Assembly (NCBI GenBank): GCA_018241505.1
Contig: JAFEDS010000010.1
Coordinates: 186,001 to 250,000, forward strand
DNA: 64,000 nucleotides
Direction of reading: 5' to 3'
DNA from: Pseudomonadota bacterium
GTDB taxonomy: Bacteria > Pseudomonadota > Gammaproteobacteria > Steroidobacterales > Steroidobacteraceae
Part shown: positions 10,201 through 18,781 of the stretch, piece by piece
How positions within the stretch are numbered: position 1 is the stretch's first letter
How the letters are laid out: every line of letters starts with the position of its first letter
Made by a program: the position numbers and the translations under genes
Notes under the pieces: model-generated
What the model was told of the DNA's origin: nothing
Databases searched by the model: none
The model's input: only the letters and a program-made list of their open reading frames with translations

Positions 10201-11334
10201 ATGTCAACACCCGTACCAACCACCGCGAAGCGGCGCATCCGCGTTTTGATCGTGGACGATTCCGCCCTCGTGCGCAGCCTGCTCACGGACATCCTCGGCT
10301 CCGATCCGGCGATTGAAGTTGTCGGCGTTGCAAGCGATGCGCACGTGGCGCGCGAGAAGATCAAGCAGCTCAATCCGGATGTGCTGACGCTCGATGTGGA
10401 GATGCCGAAGATGGATGGCATCACCTTTCTCAAGAACCTGATGCGCCTGCGGCCGATGCCCGTGGTGATGGTTTCATCGCTCACCGAGCGCGGCGCGGAC
10501 GTCACGCTCGATGCACTGGCGATCGGCGCCATCGACTACCTGTCGAAACCGAAAATCGACCTCGCGGCCACCCTGAAGGACTACAGCGAAGAGTTGATTG
10601 AGAAAATCAAAATCGCCTCGCGCGCCAGCGTCCGGGCGTTGGACCCGCACCGGGCCGCCACCATCGCAGTTCGGCCTCGGTACTCAACCGACGCCGTCCT
10701 GCCCAAGACATCGAATACCGCGTTACTGCGCACCACCGATCGGATCATTGCGATCGGAGCTTCCACCGGCGGTACGGAGGCCATCAAGGCGGTGTTGACG
10801 CGGCTTCCGCCCGACACACCGGGCGTGGTGATTGCTCAACACATTCCCAAAGCTTTCAGCACGCCGTTTGCCAAGCGTATGAACGACTGCTGTCAGATGA
10901 CCGTCTACGAGGCGGAGGACGGACAACAAGTTCTCGCAGGACACGCCTACATCGCCCCAGGCGACCGGCATCTGATGGTTGTGCGGGATGGCGCGCGCTA
11001 TGTTCTCAGGCTCGATGACGGGGTGCCCGTCAACCGACACAAACCCTCCGTGGACGTTCTATTCCGCTCTGTGGCCCAAAATGCGGGCCGCAACGCGATA
11101 GGCGTCATTCTCACCGGTATGGGCAAGGACGGCGCCAGGGGGCTCAAGGAGATGCTGGATGCGGGCAGCCAGACAATCGCCCAGGACGAGGCTACGAGCG
11201 TTGTCTGGGGAATGCCCGGGGAGGCGGTTGCCGTGGGTGCGGCCCAGCACGTCATCGGCCTGGATTCCGTGGCTGGGAAGATACGCTCGTTGGCGGATTC
11301 GATGGACATCACCCGCCAAGCCCGCGAGGCGTGA
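10201..11334 (+). CDS. cheB: Chemotaxis methylesterase CheB
   Basis: CheB demethylates and deamidates chemoreceptors once phosphorylated by CheA. The 377-residue protein has an N-terminal receiver (acidic D19-D20, phospho-acceptor D65 in [11 protein letters not shown] near 116) and a C-terminal methylesterase domain with the triad S188 (GASTGG), H214 (AQHIP) and D310 (GMGKDG). The linker is about 40 residues. GGAG precedes the ATG. It closes the classical che set; two HDOD genes follow after 81 bp. Confidence 0.96.
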   Translation: MSTPVPTTAKRRIRVLIVDDSALVRSLLTDILGSDPAIEVVGVASDAHVAREKIKQLNPDVLTLDVEMPKMDGITFLKNLMRLRPMPVVMVSSLTERGADVTLDALAIGAIDYLSKPKIDLAATLKDYSEELIEKIKIASRASVRALDPHRAATIAVRPRYSTDAVLPKTSNTALLRTTDRIIAIGASTGGTEAIKAVLTRLPPDTPGVVIAQHIPKAFSTPFAKRMNDCCQMTVYEAEDGQQVLAGHAYIAPGDRHLMVVRDGARYVLRLDDGVPVNRHKPSVDVLFRSVAQNAGRNAIGVILTGMGKDGARGLKEMLDAGSQTIAQDEATSVVWGMPGEAVAVGAAQHVIGLDSVAGKIRSLADSMDITRQAREA

Positions 11335-11415
11335 TGTACAGCTAAGAAATATGTCGCAACTCGCGCGAGGATGGGCCCCTACGCGAAGTTGAATCGCGAC
11401 CGGAAGACAGCCCAG

Positions 11416-12300
11416 ATGACCACCGCCGCCAAGAACCCGAACCCTGGTCCGACTGACATGCAGGCATTTGCCTTCGTGCAGTCCCTGGCCGCCGAGCTCT
11501 CCAAAGGGAAGGTGGAGCTGCCGAGCTTTCCCGACATTGCCCTGCGGGTACGCAAGGTGCTGTCGGATGACAATGTGACGCAGGACATGGTGGTCCGGGT
11601 CGTCGGCTCCGAGCCGGCCCTCGCGGCCCGCCTGATGCAGATCGGCAACTCCGCCGCGCTGAATTTCAGCGGCAAGACCATTACTGAGCTGCGCACGGCC
11701 ATCGCCCGCATGGGGTTCAACATGGTACGCAGTGCAGCAATCGCCTTCGCGATGTCCCAGTTGAAAAAACAGGACTCGCTCAAAGGCCTGGAAAAACCGC
11801 TCGAAGACCTGTGGAAGCGCAGCGCCGCGGTGGCCGCCATGTCGTATGCGGTGGCGCGTCGTTTCAGCAAGGTCAACCCGGACACCGCCCTGCTCGCCGG
11901 CCTGTTGCACGGTATCGGGCAACTTTACATCCTGACCCGCTCCGCCCAACATCCCGGCCTGTTCGAGAACCAGGCCTCCTACAACGCCATTGTGCGCGAC
12001 TGGCACAGCGCCATCGCCAAGGCGCTGCTGGAGAATTGGGAAATGGCCGAGGAAGTGATTGAAGCGGTCAGCAACTTCGAGGATCTGGAGCGCGCCCATT
12101 CAGGACCCGTAGACCTGACGGACGTAGTCACGGTGGGCAACCTGCTCGCCGCTTTCAAGGACCACCCGGAATCCATTGAGCTCAACATGCACGATGTCGC
12201 CGCCTGCAAGCGCATGAAGCTCGACCGGGCCACCTACGAACAACTCATTGACGAGTCGGAGCAAGAAATCGAGACCCTGCGCCAGGCGCTGGGCTCCTGA
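11416..12300 (+). CDS. HDOD domain protein 1
   Basis: HDOD domains are catalytically dead relatives of HD phosphohydrolases, found in bacterial signalling proteins; their exact role here is unknown. The 294-residue protein carries one HDOD domain spanning roughly residues 30-235 (LPSFPDIALRVRKVL, then VGSEPALAARLMQIGNSA) and no receiver or GGDEF domain. ATG 11416 is chosen because GGAAG lies 9 nt ahead and because it matches the start of the paralog downstream; the frame also has an ATG at 11371. It follows cheB and is transcribed the same way. Confidence 0.85.
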   Translation: MTTAAKNPNPGPTDMQAFAFVQSLAAELSKGKVELPSFPDIALRVRKVLSDDNVTQDMVVRVVGSEPALAARLMQIGNSAALNFSGKTITELRTAIARMGFNMVRSAAIAFAMSQLKKQDSLKGLEKPLEDLWKRSAAVAAMSYAVARRFSKVNPDTALLAGLLHGIGQLYILTRSAQHPGLFENQASYNAIVRDWHSAIAKALLENWEMAEEVIEAVSNFEDLERAHSGPVDLTDVVTVGNLLAAFKDHPESIELNMHDVAACKRMKLDRATYEQLIDESEQEIETLRQALGS

Positions 12301-12323
12301 GCGAATCGCGAGAAAGGTTCATA

Positions 12324-13214
12324 ATGACCGTGGCACAAGAAACCTCCCCGAGCGCCGCTGCCAGCGGGCCGGGTGATGTCGCCTTCACTTTCGTACAGGC
12401 ACTCGCCTCCGAGTTGTCCGGGGGGAAGATCGAGCTACCCGGCTTCCCGCACATTGTCATGCGGGTGCAGAAGGTGTTGGGAGACGAGAACGCGGACACC
12501 AACCGGATTGTCAGGGTGTTGGGCAGCGAGCCCGTACTGGCCTCCCAGATTGTGCGGATGGCGAATTCCGCGGCCCTGAATCCCGGTGGTGCCCTGGTTA
12601 CGGACCTGCGCAACGCCGTGTCCCGGGTCGGACTGGACACGGTCCGCTCGGCGACGATTGCCTTCGCGGTGCGGCAGCTTCGCGATGCGCCACTGCTGAA
12701 AGGGCTGGAAGCACCGCTCGGCATGTTGTGGAAGCGCAGCGTGCTGGTCGCGAGCCTGAGCTGTGTCATCGCTCGCCGTCTGACCAACCTCAACCCCGAC
12801 ACCGCGCTGTTGGCCGGCCTGTTGCAGGGCATCGGCCGCCTCTACATCCTGACGCGCGCCAGCGGTCACCGCGCCTTGTTTGCCGACCAGGAAAACTACC
12901 AGGCCATCGAGCACGACTGGCACCTGAGCATTGCCGCCGCACTGCTGGAAAACTGGGGTTTTGCCGACGATATCGTGCAGGCCGTGCACGAGTCGGAGAA
13001 CTTCGATCGTGATGCACGCGGCCCGGTCGGACTGGCCGACGTGCTGGTGGTGGGAACTATCCTGGCCGAGCACCACAACCAACCGCAGGTGTTGCAGGCA
13101 CAGGTCCACTGCGCCAAGCCTCTGCATAAATTGAAGTTGGATGCGCCCGCCTGTGAGGCGTTTATAAACGAGTCGTCGAAGGACATCGAATCCCTACGCG
13201 TCGCGTTGGGATAA
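12324..13214 (+). CDS. HDOD domain protein 2 (paralog)
   Basis: A 296-residue stand-alone HDOD protein, similar to the gene just before it throughout (shared LPGFPHIVMRVQKVL / LPSFPDIALRVRKVL start of the domain, the later LYILTR block and the C-terminal E-S-x-x-I-E-x-LR ending). It lies 23 bp downstream with GAGAAAGG as ribosome site. The pair looks like a tandem duplication that has diverged well beyond recent copying. Output partners are not visible. It ends 40 bp before the convergent flagellar chaperone gene. Confidence 0.85.
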   Translation: MTVAQETSPSAAASGPGDVAFTFVQALASELSGGKIELPGFPHIVMRVQKVLGDENADTNRIVRVLGSEPVLASQIVRMANSAALNPGGALVTDLRNAVSRVGLDTVRSATIAFAVRQLRDAPLLKGLEAPLGMLWKRSVLVASLSCVIARRLTNLNPDTALLAGLLQGIGRLYILTRASGHRALFADQENYQAIEHDWHLSIAAALLENWGFADDIVQAVHESENFDRDARGPVGLADVLVVGTILAEHHNQPQVLQAQVHCAKPLHKLKLDAPACEAFINESSKDIESLRVALG

Positions 13215-13247
13215 AAGGAGCCGGGCTCCGCGCGGCCAGTGCCGCGC
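13213..13247 (-). terminator. Possible terminator at the end of the flgM-flgN strand
   Basis: Between two converging genes, the - strand reads a 7-bp stem (GCGCGGC/GCCGCGC, 13230-13247), then a GGAGC/GCTCC hairpin (13217-13229), then TTTT (13216-13213). This would end transcripts of the flagellar chaperone genes. The T tract is short, so the call is tentative. Confidence 0.4.
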
Positions 13248-13254
13248 CAATCAA

Positions 13255-13752
13255 CTAAACGGCGCCCCACTCGTGCGAGCGGTTCGCTCGCGGCGCCATC
13301 CCTTTGGGTCCGTACGTAACAGGTTGATTCGCTCTGGGGGTCAGGGCATTCAACATCCCCTCGACCTGCTTCATACGCGCCGCAACCAGCACACCGTTCT
13401 TCACATTCAGATCGCGACAGCGCATTGCACGCTGCGCGCATTCGCGTAGTCGGGATAACAGCGTCCCTTCCGGGTCGCACCACGACATCAGGCTTTCCAG
13501 GCCGATCCAATCCGGGGTATAGCCGTGCAGCGTGCACAGAGAACGGCGATGCTCCTCGGTCCGGGCCAGGCCACCCATCATCTGGGCGCGCACCAACGCT
13601 GTCCGCTCAATCGCGGCCACATTGCGCGCGCCGAGCACGTCGTGCTCGCGAACGAGGACATCTTCCAACTCACGCAGGGCGTCGACTTCCTCGGTCAGCA
13701 ACGAGCCGAGGTGCTCGCGGCAAACTTCGATTTCAGTGCCGTCAAAGCTCAT
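13255..13752 (-). CDS. flgN: FlgN-family flagellar chaperone (copy 1)
   Basis: FlgN chaperones the hook-filament junction proteins FlgK and FlgL in the cytoplasm. The 165-residue, mostly helical protein has the FlgN-type helix LLTEEVDALRELEDVLVREHD at the start and the block WCDPEGTLLSRLREC shared with the second copy at 14150-14635. GGGGAG lies ahead of the ATG. The start is 3 nt past the stop of the flgM copy upstream, so the two are co-translated. Sequence is well diverged from its paralog, so the duplication is old and specialisation is possible. Confidence 0.85.
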   Translation of the reverse strand: MSFDGTEIEVCREHLGSLLTEEVDALRELEDVLVREHDVLGARNVAAIERTALVRAQMMGGLARTEEHRRSLCTLHGYTPDWIGLESLMSWCDPEGTLLSRLRECAQRAMRCRDLNVKNGVLVAARMKQVEGMLNALTPRANQPVTYGPKGMAPRANRSHEWGAV

Positions 13753-13755
13753 TGA

Positions 13756-14079
13756 TTACTCCCCGAGGGAGCCCAGGGCGCGCTCGAGCGACACAAGCTG
13801 GTCTGCGATGTGCTGGGATCGAACCTGGTAGGTGCCCTGCTCGATCGCGGCGCGCAACTGCGCCACTTTTTCCTCATTCACATCCGGGAGGTTGCGAACG
13901 TGCTGATCGAGATCGGCCAACTGGCGGGCCGTTCCGGTGATCTGGACGTTCTCAGAGCCGTCATTTGACTTATCAGCGCTCGCGCCGCCACTGGCGGCGT
14001 CCTGCGGACGCTGTATGGGACGACCTGCACCTACCGATACGACCAGGGCAGGGTCAATTCCACTTATGTTATTAGCCAA
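13756..14079 (-). CDS. flgM: Anti-sigma-28 factor FlgM (copy 1), TTG start
   Basis: FlgM binds FliA (sigma-28) and is exported once the hook is finished, releasing late genes. The protein is 107 residues from a TTG at 14079: it starts MANNISGIDPA, which matches the typical FlgM beginning, with GGAG 7 nt ahead. The C-terminal helices (LRAAIEQGTYQVRSQHIADQL) carry the conserved sigma-binding region. The frame runs on upstream to 14211 but that part has no FlgM features and overlaps the promoter. A sigma-28 promoter lies at 14109-14135. Confidence 0.88.
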   Translation of the reverse strand: MANNISGIDPALVVSVGAGRPIQRPQDAASGGASADKSNDGSENVQITGTARQLADLDQHVRNLPDVNEEKVAQLRAAIEQGTYQVRSQHIADQLVSLERALGSLGE

Positions 14080-14108
14080 AACGGCTCTCCGAAGTACCTT
14101 GTACCCCA

Positions 14109-14135
14109 TTAGCGGCAGGGGCGGCAGGAACTTTA
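14109..14135 (-). promoter_or_regulatory. Sigma-28 promoter for flgM copy 1
   Basis: On the - strand, TAAA (14135-14132), a 15-nt spacer, then GCCGCTAA (14116-14109). The sigma-28 consensus is TAAA-N15-GCCGATAA, so 11 of 12 positions match with the exact spacer. It lies 30 bp ahead of the TTG start of flgM copy 1. Confidence 0.8.
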
Positions 14136-14149
14136 GAGTGCGATGCGAT

Positions 14150-14635
14150 TCACGCCTCGGTCGTGAGCACCCGGCCGGTCGAAGGCTGGCTGTAGCCCCC
14201 GCGGGGGCCATAAGTCGAGGCGTCGCGACGGCTGGCGATCAGGGTACCCAGGCGGGCCTGGACGTGCTGCAGGCGGGCCGCGACCAGGGCACCGTTGCGA
14301 TCGTTCAAAGAACGGCAGTGGGCAGCCGACGCCGCGCATTGGGCCCAGTGCCCGGACAGCGTGCCCTCGGGGTCGCACCAGCGGATCAGGTCCTCGAGTC
14401 CCTTCAAATCCAGGGGACGGCCCATATCGCGGCACAAAGCGCGCCGCTCATCATCCGCACGGGTAATTCTGGCAACGCAGCGCAGCCGCTCGCGGGCCGC
14501 GCCGTCCAGCGCAACCACATCGTTGGCCTCGAGAAAGCCGTGCTCACGATCCAGGAGAGTCGACAGCTCGTTCAACGCCAGGGTCTCATCCTTCATGAGA
14601 TTGCCCAGCTTCTCGCGGCACTGCGTTTGATCCAT
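14150..14635 (-). CDS. flgN: FlgN-family flagellar chaperone (copy 2)
   Basis: A 161-residue FlgN-type chaperone, paralogous to the gene at 13255-13752; both share the N-terminal helix (KLGNLMKDETLALNELSTLL here), WCDPEGTL and a C-terminal TYGPRG/TYGPKG motif. It is expected to guard FlgK and/or FlgL before export. It follows flgM copy 2 by 28 bp on the same strand. The 3' end is close to the sigma-28 promoter of copy 1, so each chaperone is in its own small unit. Confidence 0.85.
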   Translation of the reverse strand: MDQTQCREKLGNLMKDETLALNELSTLLDREHGFLEANDVVALDGAARERLRCVARITRADDERRALCRDMGRPLDLKGLEDLIRWCDPEGTLSGHWAQCAASAAHCRSLNDRNGALVAARLQHVQARLGTLIASRRDASTYGPRGGYSQPSTGRVLTTEA

Positions 14636-14663
14636 TTGAATTGCCTCAAATACTCGTCTGGGG

Positions 14664-14981
14664 TTACTTCAGCTTGCCCAGCGCCCGCTCACTATCGATC
14701 AGGCCACTGGCGATCTTGTTCGAGTCGATTTTGTATGTGCCGTTCGCGAGCGCGTTGCTGATCGAGTCCACACGGCTCTGATCAACCGCGGGTCGCGTCG
14801 CAAGGGAGCGCTGCAGATGCGACAGCAGCGAGGCTGTGCTCGTGATGCGCACCTCTTTCTGATGCTCGGGCGCCGCATCCTGGGTCGTGTTGGTCGACGG
14901 ATTCGCCGTCGACGAAGCTGTCTTGTGCGTTGAGCCGGCGGCTGTACCGCTGAGGTCGATTCCTGTCAGGTTGACGGCCAC
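14664..14981 (-). CDS. flgM: Anti-sigma-28 factor FlgM (copy 2), GTG start
   Basis: A 105-residue FlgM. It begins MAVNLTGIDLSG from a GTG at 14981 with AGGAG 8 nt upstream, has a Ser/Thr-rich disordered N-terminal half fit for export, and a C-terminal sigma-binding part (VDSISNALANGTYKIDSNKIASGLI, broken here by no gap). It is driven by a near-perfect sigma-28 promoter at 15010-15036, giving feedback on its own target. The second copy 0.6 kb downstream has the same layout. Confidence 0.9.
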   Translation of the reverse strand: MAVNLTGIDLSGTAAGSTHKTASSTANPSTNTTQDAAPEHQKEVRITSTASLLSHLQRSLATRPAVDQSRVDSISNALANGTYKIDSNKIASGLIDSERALGKLK

Positions 14982-15009
14982 GTCGAGATCTCCTGGTTTC
15001 GTATGCGGG

Positions 15010-15036
15010 CTATCGGCAGTAGGTCACAGAACTTTA
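15010..15036 (-). promoter_or_regulatory. Sigma-28 promoter for flgM copy 2
   Basis: On the - strand, TAAA (15036-15033), 15-nt spacer, then GCCGATAG (15017-15010): 11 of 12 consensus positions with the exact spacing. It lies in the gap between flgA and flgM copy 2, 29 bp before the GTG start. Confidence 0.85.
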
Positions 15037-15042
15037 GGACCA

Positions 15043-15747
15043 CTATCGAGCCACCCTGACGAGGTCCGCGGTTTCCACCACTCCCTCAACAATGCGCTGG
15101 GAACCCAGGTTCTGCACCTGGATGCGGGAGCCCGCGGCACCATCATTCATGGCCTTCCCGCTCGCCCGAACCTCGATGGCGTCCGCGGCGGACACCAGAG
15201 TGACCTCCTGGCCGCGACGCACAATCAGATCCGGAGCAAACATATCGGCGGACAACGCGGTACCTGCTGCCAACGGCCGCCGTACCGTGCGACCCGCGAG
15301 CTCCGCAGGCTTCATCAGATAGGCATTACCGGGCCCCGCAGTCCTTCTCGTCTCAACCGTGACATCGGCGGCGGTCAGGCGCGCATCGCGGTTCACGGCG
15401 TGAGCGAGAACGAGGACAGCAATCTTGCTTTCAATCATCACGGGAACAAACACCCGCCAGGGCGACGGCCCCGCGCAGCTAACCCCTACAGTAGTTCGCG
15501 CCTGCAGAGTCTGTCCCGCAGGCAGCGCGGCAGAGAGGTCCTTCGTAGCACAGGGAGCCAGGTGCAAACGGCTGTCGAGTTGACTGACTGTGATGGTGGT
15601 CTCACCCGCACTCGCCGGAATCAGGGATTTGACGTAGGCATGCGCGGTATTGCGGATCGCCGCCAGGGAATCCTCCTGGGCGTGGGCTGACGCGGCCAAC
15701 ACCGCTGTGAGCACCGCAATGAGTCGGAAAGTCGTCGTTCTCTTCAT
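15043..15747 (-). CDS. flgA: Flagellar P-ring assembly chaperone FlgA
   Basis: FlgA is a periplasmic chaperone for the P-ring protein FlgI. The 234-residue protein has a signal peptide (RLIAVLTAVLAASAHA) and an SAF-type C-terminal domain with the conserved RRPLAAGTAL and V-x-G-x-A-M-N-D-G-A-x-G blocks. ATG 15747 is chosen because it directly precedes the signal peptide; the frame extends to 15825 but that adds a segment unlike a leader. It is divergent from flgB, with 254 bp between them. flgM copy 2 follows downstream. Confidence 0.93.
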   Translation of the reverse strand: MKRTTTFRLIAVLTAVLAASAHAQEDSLAAIRNTAHAYVKSLIPASAGETTITVSQLDSRLHLAPCATKDLSAALPAGQTLQARTTVGVSCAGPSPWRVFVPVMIESKIAVLVLAHAVNRDARLTAADVTVETRRTAGPGNAYLMKPAELAGRTVRRPLAAGTALSADMFAPDLIVRRGQEVTLVSAADAIEVRASGKAMNDGAAGSRIQVQNLGSQRIVEGVVETADLVRVAR

Positions 15748-15944
15748 AGTGGCGGATAGCTTGCAAGCATCGCGCCAACCGGGCCCGCTCAAGTTTTCGT
15801 AGACCCGGCCGTTCTCGTTTGACACAAGATACGGCGCCTCCTGCCCTGCCAGGGCGGCAAGCCTTTGCCGCTCGCGTGATTGCTCTCACGCTCTCGAGCC
15901 TGCGCGGGCCCCTTCCGGCCCTCTCCCGCACTCACGCCCCCCCG

Positions 15945-15960
15945 TGGCATACCTATTGCA
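15945..15960 (+). promoter_or_regulatory. Sigma-54-type promoter for flgB operon
   Basis: TGGCAT-N5-TTGCA (15945-15960) has the invariant GG and GC exactly 10 bases apart, as in sigma-54 promoters (TGGCAC-N5-TTGCA). It lies 41 bp ahead of the flgB ATG in the 254-bp flgA-flgB gap. This fits the scheme in which class II/III flagellar genes of some gammaproteobacteria use sigma-54 and late genes sigma-28. No obvious activator site was identified. Confidence 0.75.
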
Positions 15961-16001
15961 ACCGACCCATCAGGTCATTCTTTTGACGGGTCGTATACAA
16001 C

Positions 16002-16403
16002 ATGTCGTTCTCACTGGATTCATATCTCGGCGTCCACGCAGACGCACTGAAGTTACAGTCCAAACGGACGGAAGTGATCGCTGACAACCTGGCGAACGCC
16101 GATACGCCGGGTTACAAGGCGCGCGACATCGACTTCCGGGCCGCACTGGCCAACGCGGGAAGCGCGGATGCGCCAGTGAAAATGACCACGACCAACCCGG
16201 GCCACATGGCCATCGACCCGAATTCGGACGCGGGTGCCAATCTCAAATACCGCACTCCGCTGGCGCCTTCACTCGATGGCAACACGGTCGATTCGCAGCA
16301 GGAACAGGCGGCCTTCGCGGACAACACGGTCCGCTACCAGGCCACCCTCGCCTTTCTATCAGGCCGCATCAAGGGCCTCATGACCGCCATCACGGGACAG
16401 TGA
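16002..16403 (+). CDS. flgB: Flagellar proximal rod protein FlgB
   Basis: FlgB is a component of the periplasmic rod. The 133-residue protein has the rod/hook family N-terminus, including IADNLANADTPGYKARDIDF (residues 26-45), and a matching C-terminal helix. It is the first gene of the flgBCDEFGHIJKL run behind the sigma-54-type promoter at 15945-15960. flgC follows after 8 bp. Length and context are normal for the family. Confidence 0.96.
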   Translation: MSFSLDSYLGVHADALKLQSKRTEVIADNLANADTPGYKARDIDFRAALANAGSADAPVKMTTTNPGHMAIDPNSDAGANLKYRTPLAPSLDGNTVDSQQEQAAFADNTVRYQATLAFLSGRIKGLMTAITGQ

Positions 16404-16411
16404 GATAGCCT

Positions 16412-16843
16412 ATGTCCTCCTTCAAGATATTCGACATCGTAGGTTCCGGCCTGAGTGCGCAATCGGTGCGCCTCAACACCGTCGCCAGCAACCTGGCCAA
16501 CGCGGACAGTGTCAGCGGCGATCCGAACACCGTTTATAGAGCACGCCACCCGGTGTTCCAGGCCGTGCAGGCCGCGGTGGGTGCCAACGCCACCGCCATG
16601 GACAGGGCGAGCGGTGCCACGGTGAAGGTGAAAGGCATAGTGCAGAGCAACGCCCTGCCGACCGAGCGGTACGACCCCGGTAACCCGCTTGCCAATGAAA
16701 ACGGCAACGTCTACGCCCCCAACGTCAATGTCATCGAAGAGATGACTGACATGATTTCAGCCTCGCGCGCATACCAGGACAATGTGGAGGTTCTGAACAC
16801 CTCCAAGGACCTGATGCTCGCCACACTCAAGCTCGGCTCCTGA
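16412..16843 (+). CDS. flgC: Flagellar proximal rod protein FlgC
   Basis: A 143-residue rod protein with the family N-terminal motif SVRLNTVASNLANADS and the FlgC-type middle block GNPLANENGNVYAPNVN, ending in the helix that packs in the rod core. It lies 8 bp after flgB and 8 bp before flgD. No unusual features. Confidence 0.96.
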   Translation: MSSFKIFDIVGSGLSAQSVRLNTVASNLANADSVSGDPNTVYRARHPVFQAVQAAVGANATAMDRASGATVKVKGIVQSNALPTERYDPGNPLANENGNVYAPNVNVIEEMTDMISASRAYQDNVEVLNTSKDLMLATLKLGS

Positions 16844-16851
16844 GGTAGCGA

Positions 16852-17505
16852 ATGTCCAGCACCACTTCCGTGAACGGCACCGGCTCAAACATCCCCGCCG
16901 CGGGACTGAGCAACACGCCGGCCAACATGCAGATCAACCAGGCCGACTTCCTGCAGTTGATTACCGCGCAGATGAAGGACCAGAACCCGCTGCAGCCGTC
17001 GGATCCGACTCAGTTCGTCACCCAGCTCGAGGGTATGAGCCAGGTATCCGCAATGCAGAGCATGCAGGCCTCCATGCAGGCCTCATCCATCATGAACGGC
17101 ACGACTCTGATCGGTCACTCGGTGCTGGCACCCGGCACGACGGCCAACCTGGCCTCCGGCGGCGTTATTGGCGCAGCCGTCAACGCGCCTTCGGGAACCA
17201 GCGATCTGAACGTCGCCATCCAGGACTCGTCGGGTGCGACTGTCGACACCTTCAAAGTGACGGCCGCCGACGCAGGCCTGACCTCCTTTGTGTGGAAGGG
17301 GGTCACGAGCACCGGCGCCACCGCTCCGGCGGGCACCTACAAGATCAGTGTAACCGCCAACGTGAACGGCAAGTCCACCCCGGTCGACCCGATGGTCGTC
17401 AACAAGGTGAACAGCGTGCTCGTCGACCCGACTTCCAATGCGGTGGATGTGGAGACCGACACGGGCAATACCGTGCCCCTGTCCCAGATCGTCTCCGTGA
17501 TGTAA
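16852..17505 (+). CDS. flgD: Hook capping protein FlgD
   Basis: FlgD caps the growing hook and is needed to polymerise FlgE. The 217-residue protein shows the conserved N-terminal region (QADFLQLITAQMKDQNPLQP, about 30-49, then TQFVTQLEGMSQVSAMQ) and a C-terminal FLN/Tudor-like beta part with the FVWKGVTSTGATAPAGTYKI block. It is in the hook operon between flgC and flgE. Confidence 0.95.
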   Translation: MSSTTSVNGTGSNIPAAGLSNTPANMQINQADFLQLITAQMKDQNPLQPSDPTQFVTQLEGMSQVSAMQSMQASMQASSIMNGTTLIGHSVLAPGTTANLASGGVIGAAVNAPSGTSDLNVAIQDSSGATVDTFKVTAADAGLTSFVWKGVTSTGATAPAGTYKISVTANVNGKSTPVDPMVVNKVNSVLVDPTSNAVDVETDTGNTVPLSQIVSVM

Positions 17506-17541
17506 CGCCACCGCCACCGATTTAATTTCCAGGAGATTTAG

Positions 17542-18762
17542 ATGCCTTTCAACATAGCCCTGACCGGACTCAATGCCGCCAACCAGGATCTGAACGTCAC
17601 GGCCAACAACCTCGCCAACGTGTCCTCCATCGGGTTCAAGAGCTCGCGAGCGCAGTTCGGCGACCTGTTTGCTTCGACCCAGCGCGGCGTCAGCCGCACG
17701 GCCGTGGGCAACGGTGTGTCGGTCTCGGAAGTGGCACAGCAGTTCACCCAGGGCAACATTGAGACGACCGGCAACAACCTGGATATGGCGATCAGTGGCA
17801 ACGGCTTTTTCACACTGAGCGACGGTGGCGCCATCAGCTACACCCGCGACGGCCAGTTCGAGCTGGACCAGAACGGCAATGTCATCAACTCGCAAGGCGC
17901 GAACCTGCAGGTCTACCCGCCTCTGGCAACCGGCGGATTCAACACGGGCGGTCTGCAGAACCTGTCGCTGACGACCACCGAGAGCGCCCCGCAAGCCACG
18001 ACGACCGCGAAAATCACGGCGAACCTGCCCGCTTCGGCGAAAACACCAGTCGATCCGACTTTCAGCCCGACCGATCCGAACAGCTACACCAATACCACGT
18101 CACTGACGACCTATGACTCATTGGGCGCCGCCCACACCGCGACGCTCTATTTCATCAAGGGTGCGACGGCCAATGCCTGGACGACACAGCTCTATGTCGA
18201 CGGCAACGCTGTCGGCACGCAGCAGGCGCTGACCTATGACAGCGCCGGCAACCTCACGGCCCCTAACGCTGGCCTCGTCACGTTCCCGGCGTACACGCCG
18301 GCTACGGGCGCCAACCCAATGAACATGACGTTCGATTTCAGCGCCACCAAGCAATACGGCGATGCATTCAACGTCAACGCGGTGTCCCAGGACGGATTCA
18401 CGACCGGCAAGCTCACGGGCGTCAGCATCGACCAGACGGGTGTCGTACAGGCGCGCTTCACCAACGGCCGGTCGGTGAACTTGGGACAGCTCGCGATAGC
18501 CAGCTTTGCCAATACGCAGGGGCTGCAGCAGCTCGGCAACCAGACCTGGGCTCAGACCAACGCTTCGGGCCAGGCCGTCATGGGCCAAGCCGGTAACTCC
18601 GGTGTCGGCACCGTCGCGTCAGGATCTCTCGAAGAGTCGAACGTCGACACCACGGGCGCCCTGGTGGACATGATCAAAGCGCAGCGCGACTTCCAGGCCA
18701 ATGCGCAAATGATCCAGACCGACAACCAGATCACCCAGACCATCATCAATATCCGTCAGTAA
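17542..18762 (+). CDS. flgE: Flagellar hook protein FlgE
   Basis: FlgE polymerises into the hook. The 406-residue protein has the rod/hook N-terminal motif [20 protein letters not shown], the ANGFFTLSDGG-type segment, Thr-rich surface domains and the C-terminal VDMIKAQRDFQANAQMIQT helix. AGGAG precedes the ATG. It lies 36 bp after flgD. The size is typical of the family. Confidence 0.96.
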   Translation: MPFNIALTGLNAANQDLNVTANNLANVSSIGFKSSRAQFGDLFASTQRGVSRTAVGNGVSVSEVAQQFTQGNIETTGNNLDMAISGNGFFTLSDGGAISYTRDGQFELDQNGNVINSQGANLQVYPPLATGGFNTGGLQNLSLTTTESAPQATTTAKITANLPASAKTPVDPTFSPTDPNSYTNTTSLTTYDSLGAAHTATLYFIKGATANAWTTQLYVDGNAVGTQQALTYDSAGNLTAPNAGLVTFPAYTPATGANPMNMTFDFSATKQYGDAFNVNAVSQDGFTTGKLTGVSIDQTGVVQARFTNGRSVNLGQLAIASFANTQGLQQLGNQTWAQTNASGQAVMGQAGNSGVGTVASGSLEESNVDTTGALVDMIKAQRDFQANAQMIQTDNQITQTIINIRQ

Positions 18763-18781
18763 GAGGACGTAGGAACCCGTC

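Noticed and set aside
15748-15944. Sigma-54 promoter for flgA on the - strand
   Set aside because: A GCAAGCCTTTGCC stretch looked close but the GG/GC spacing does not fit.
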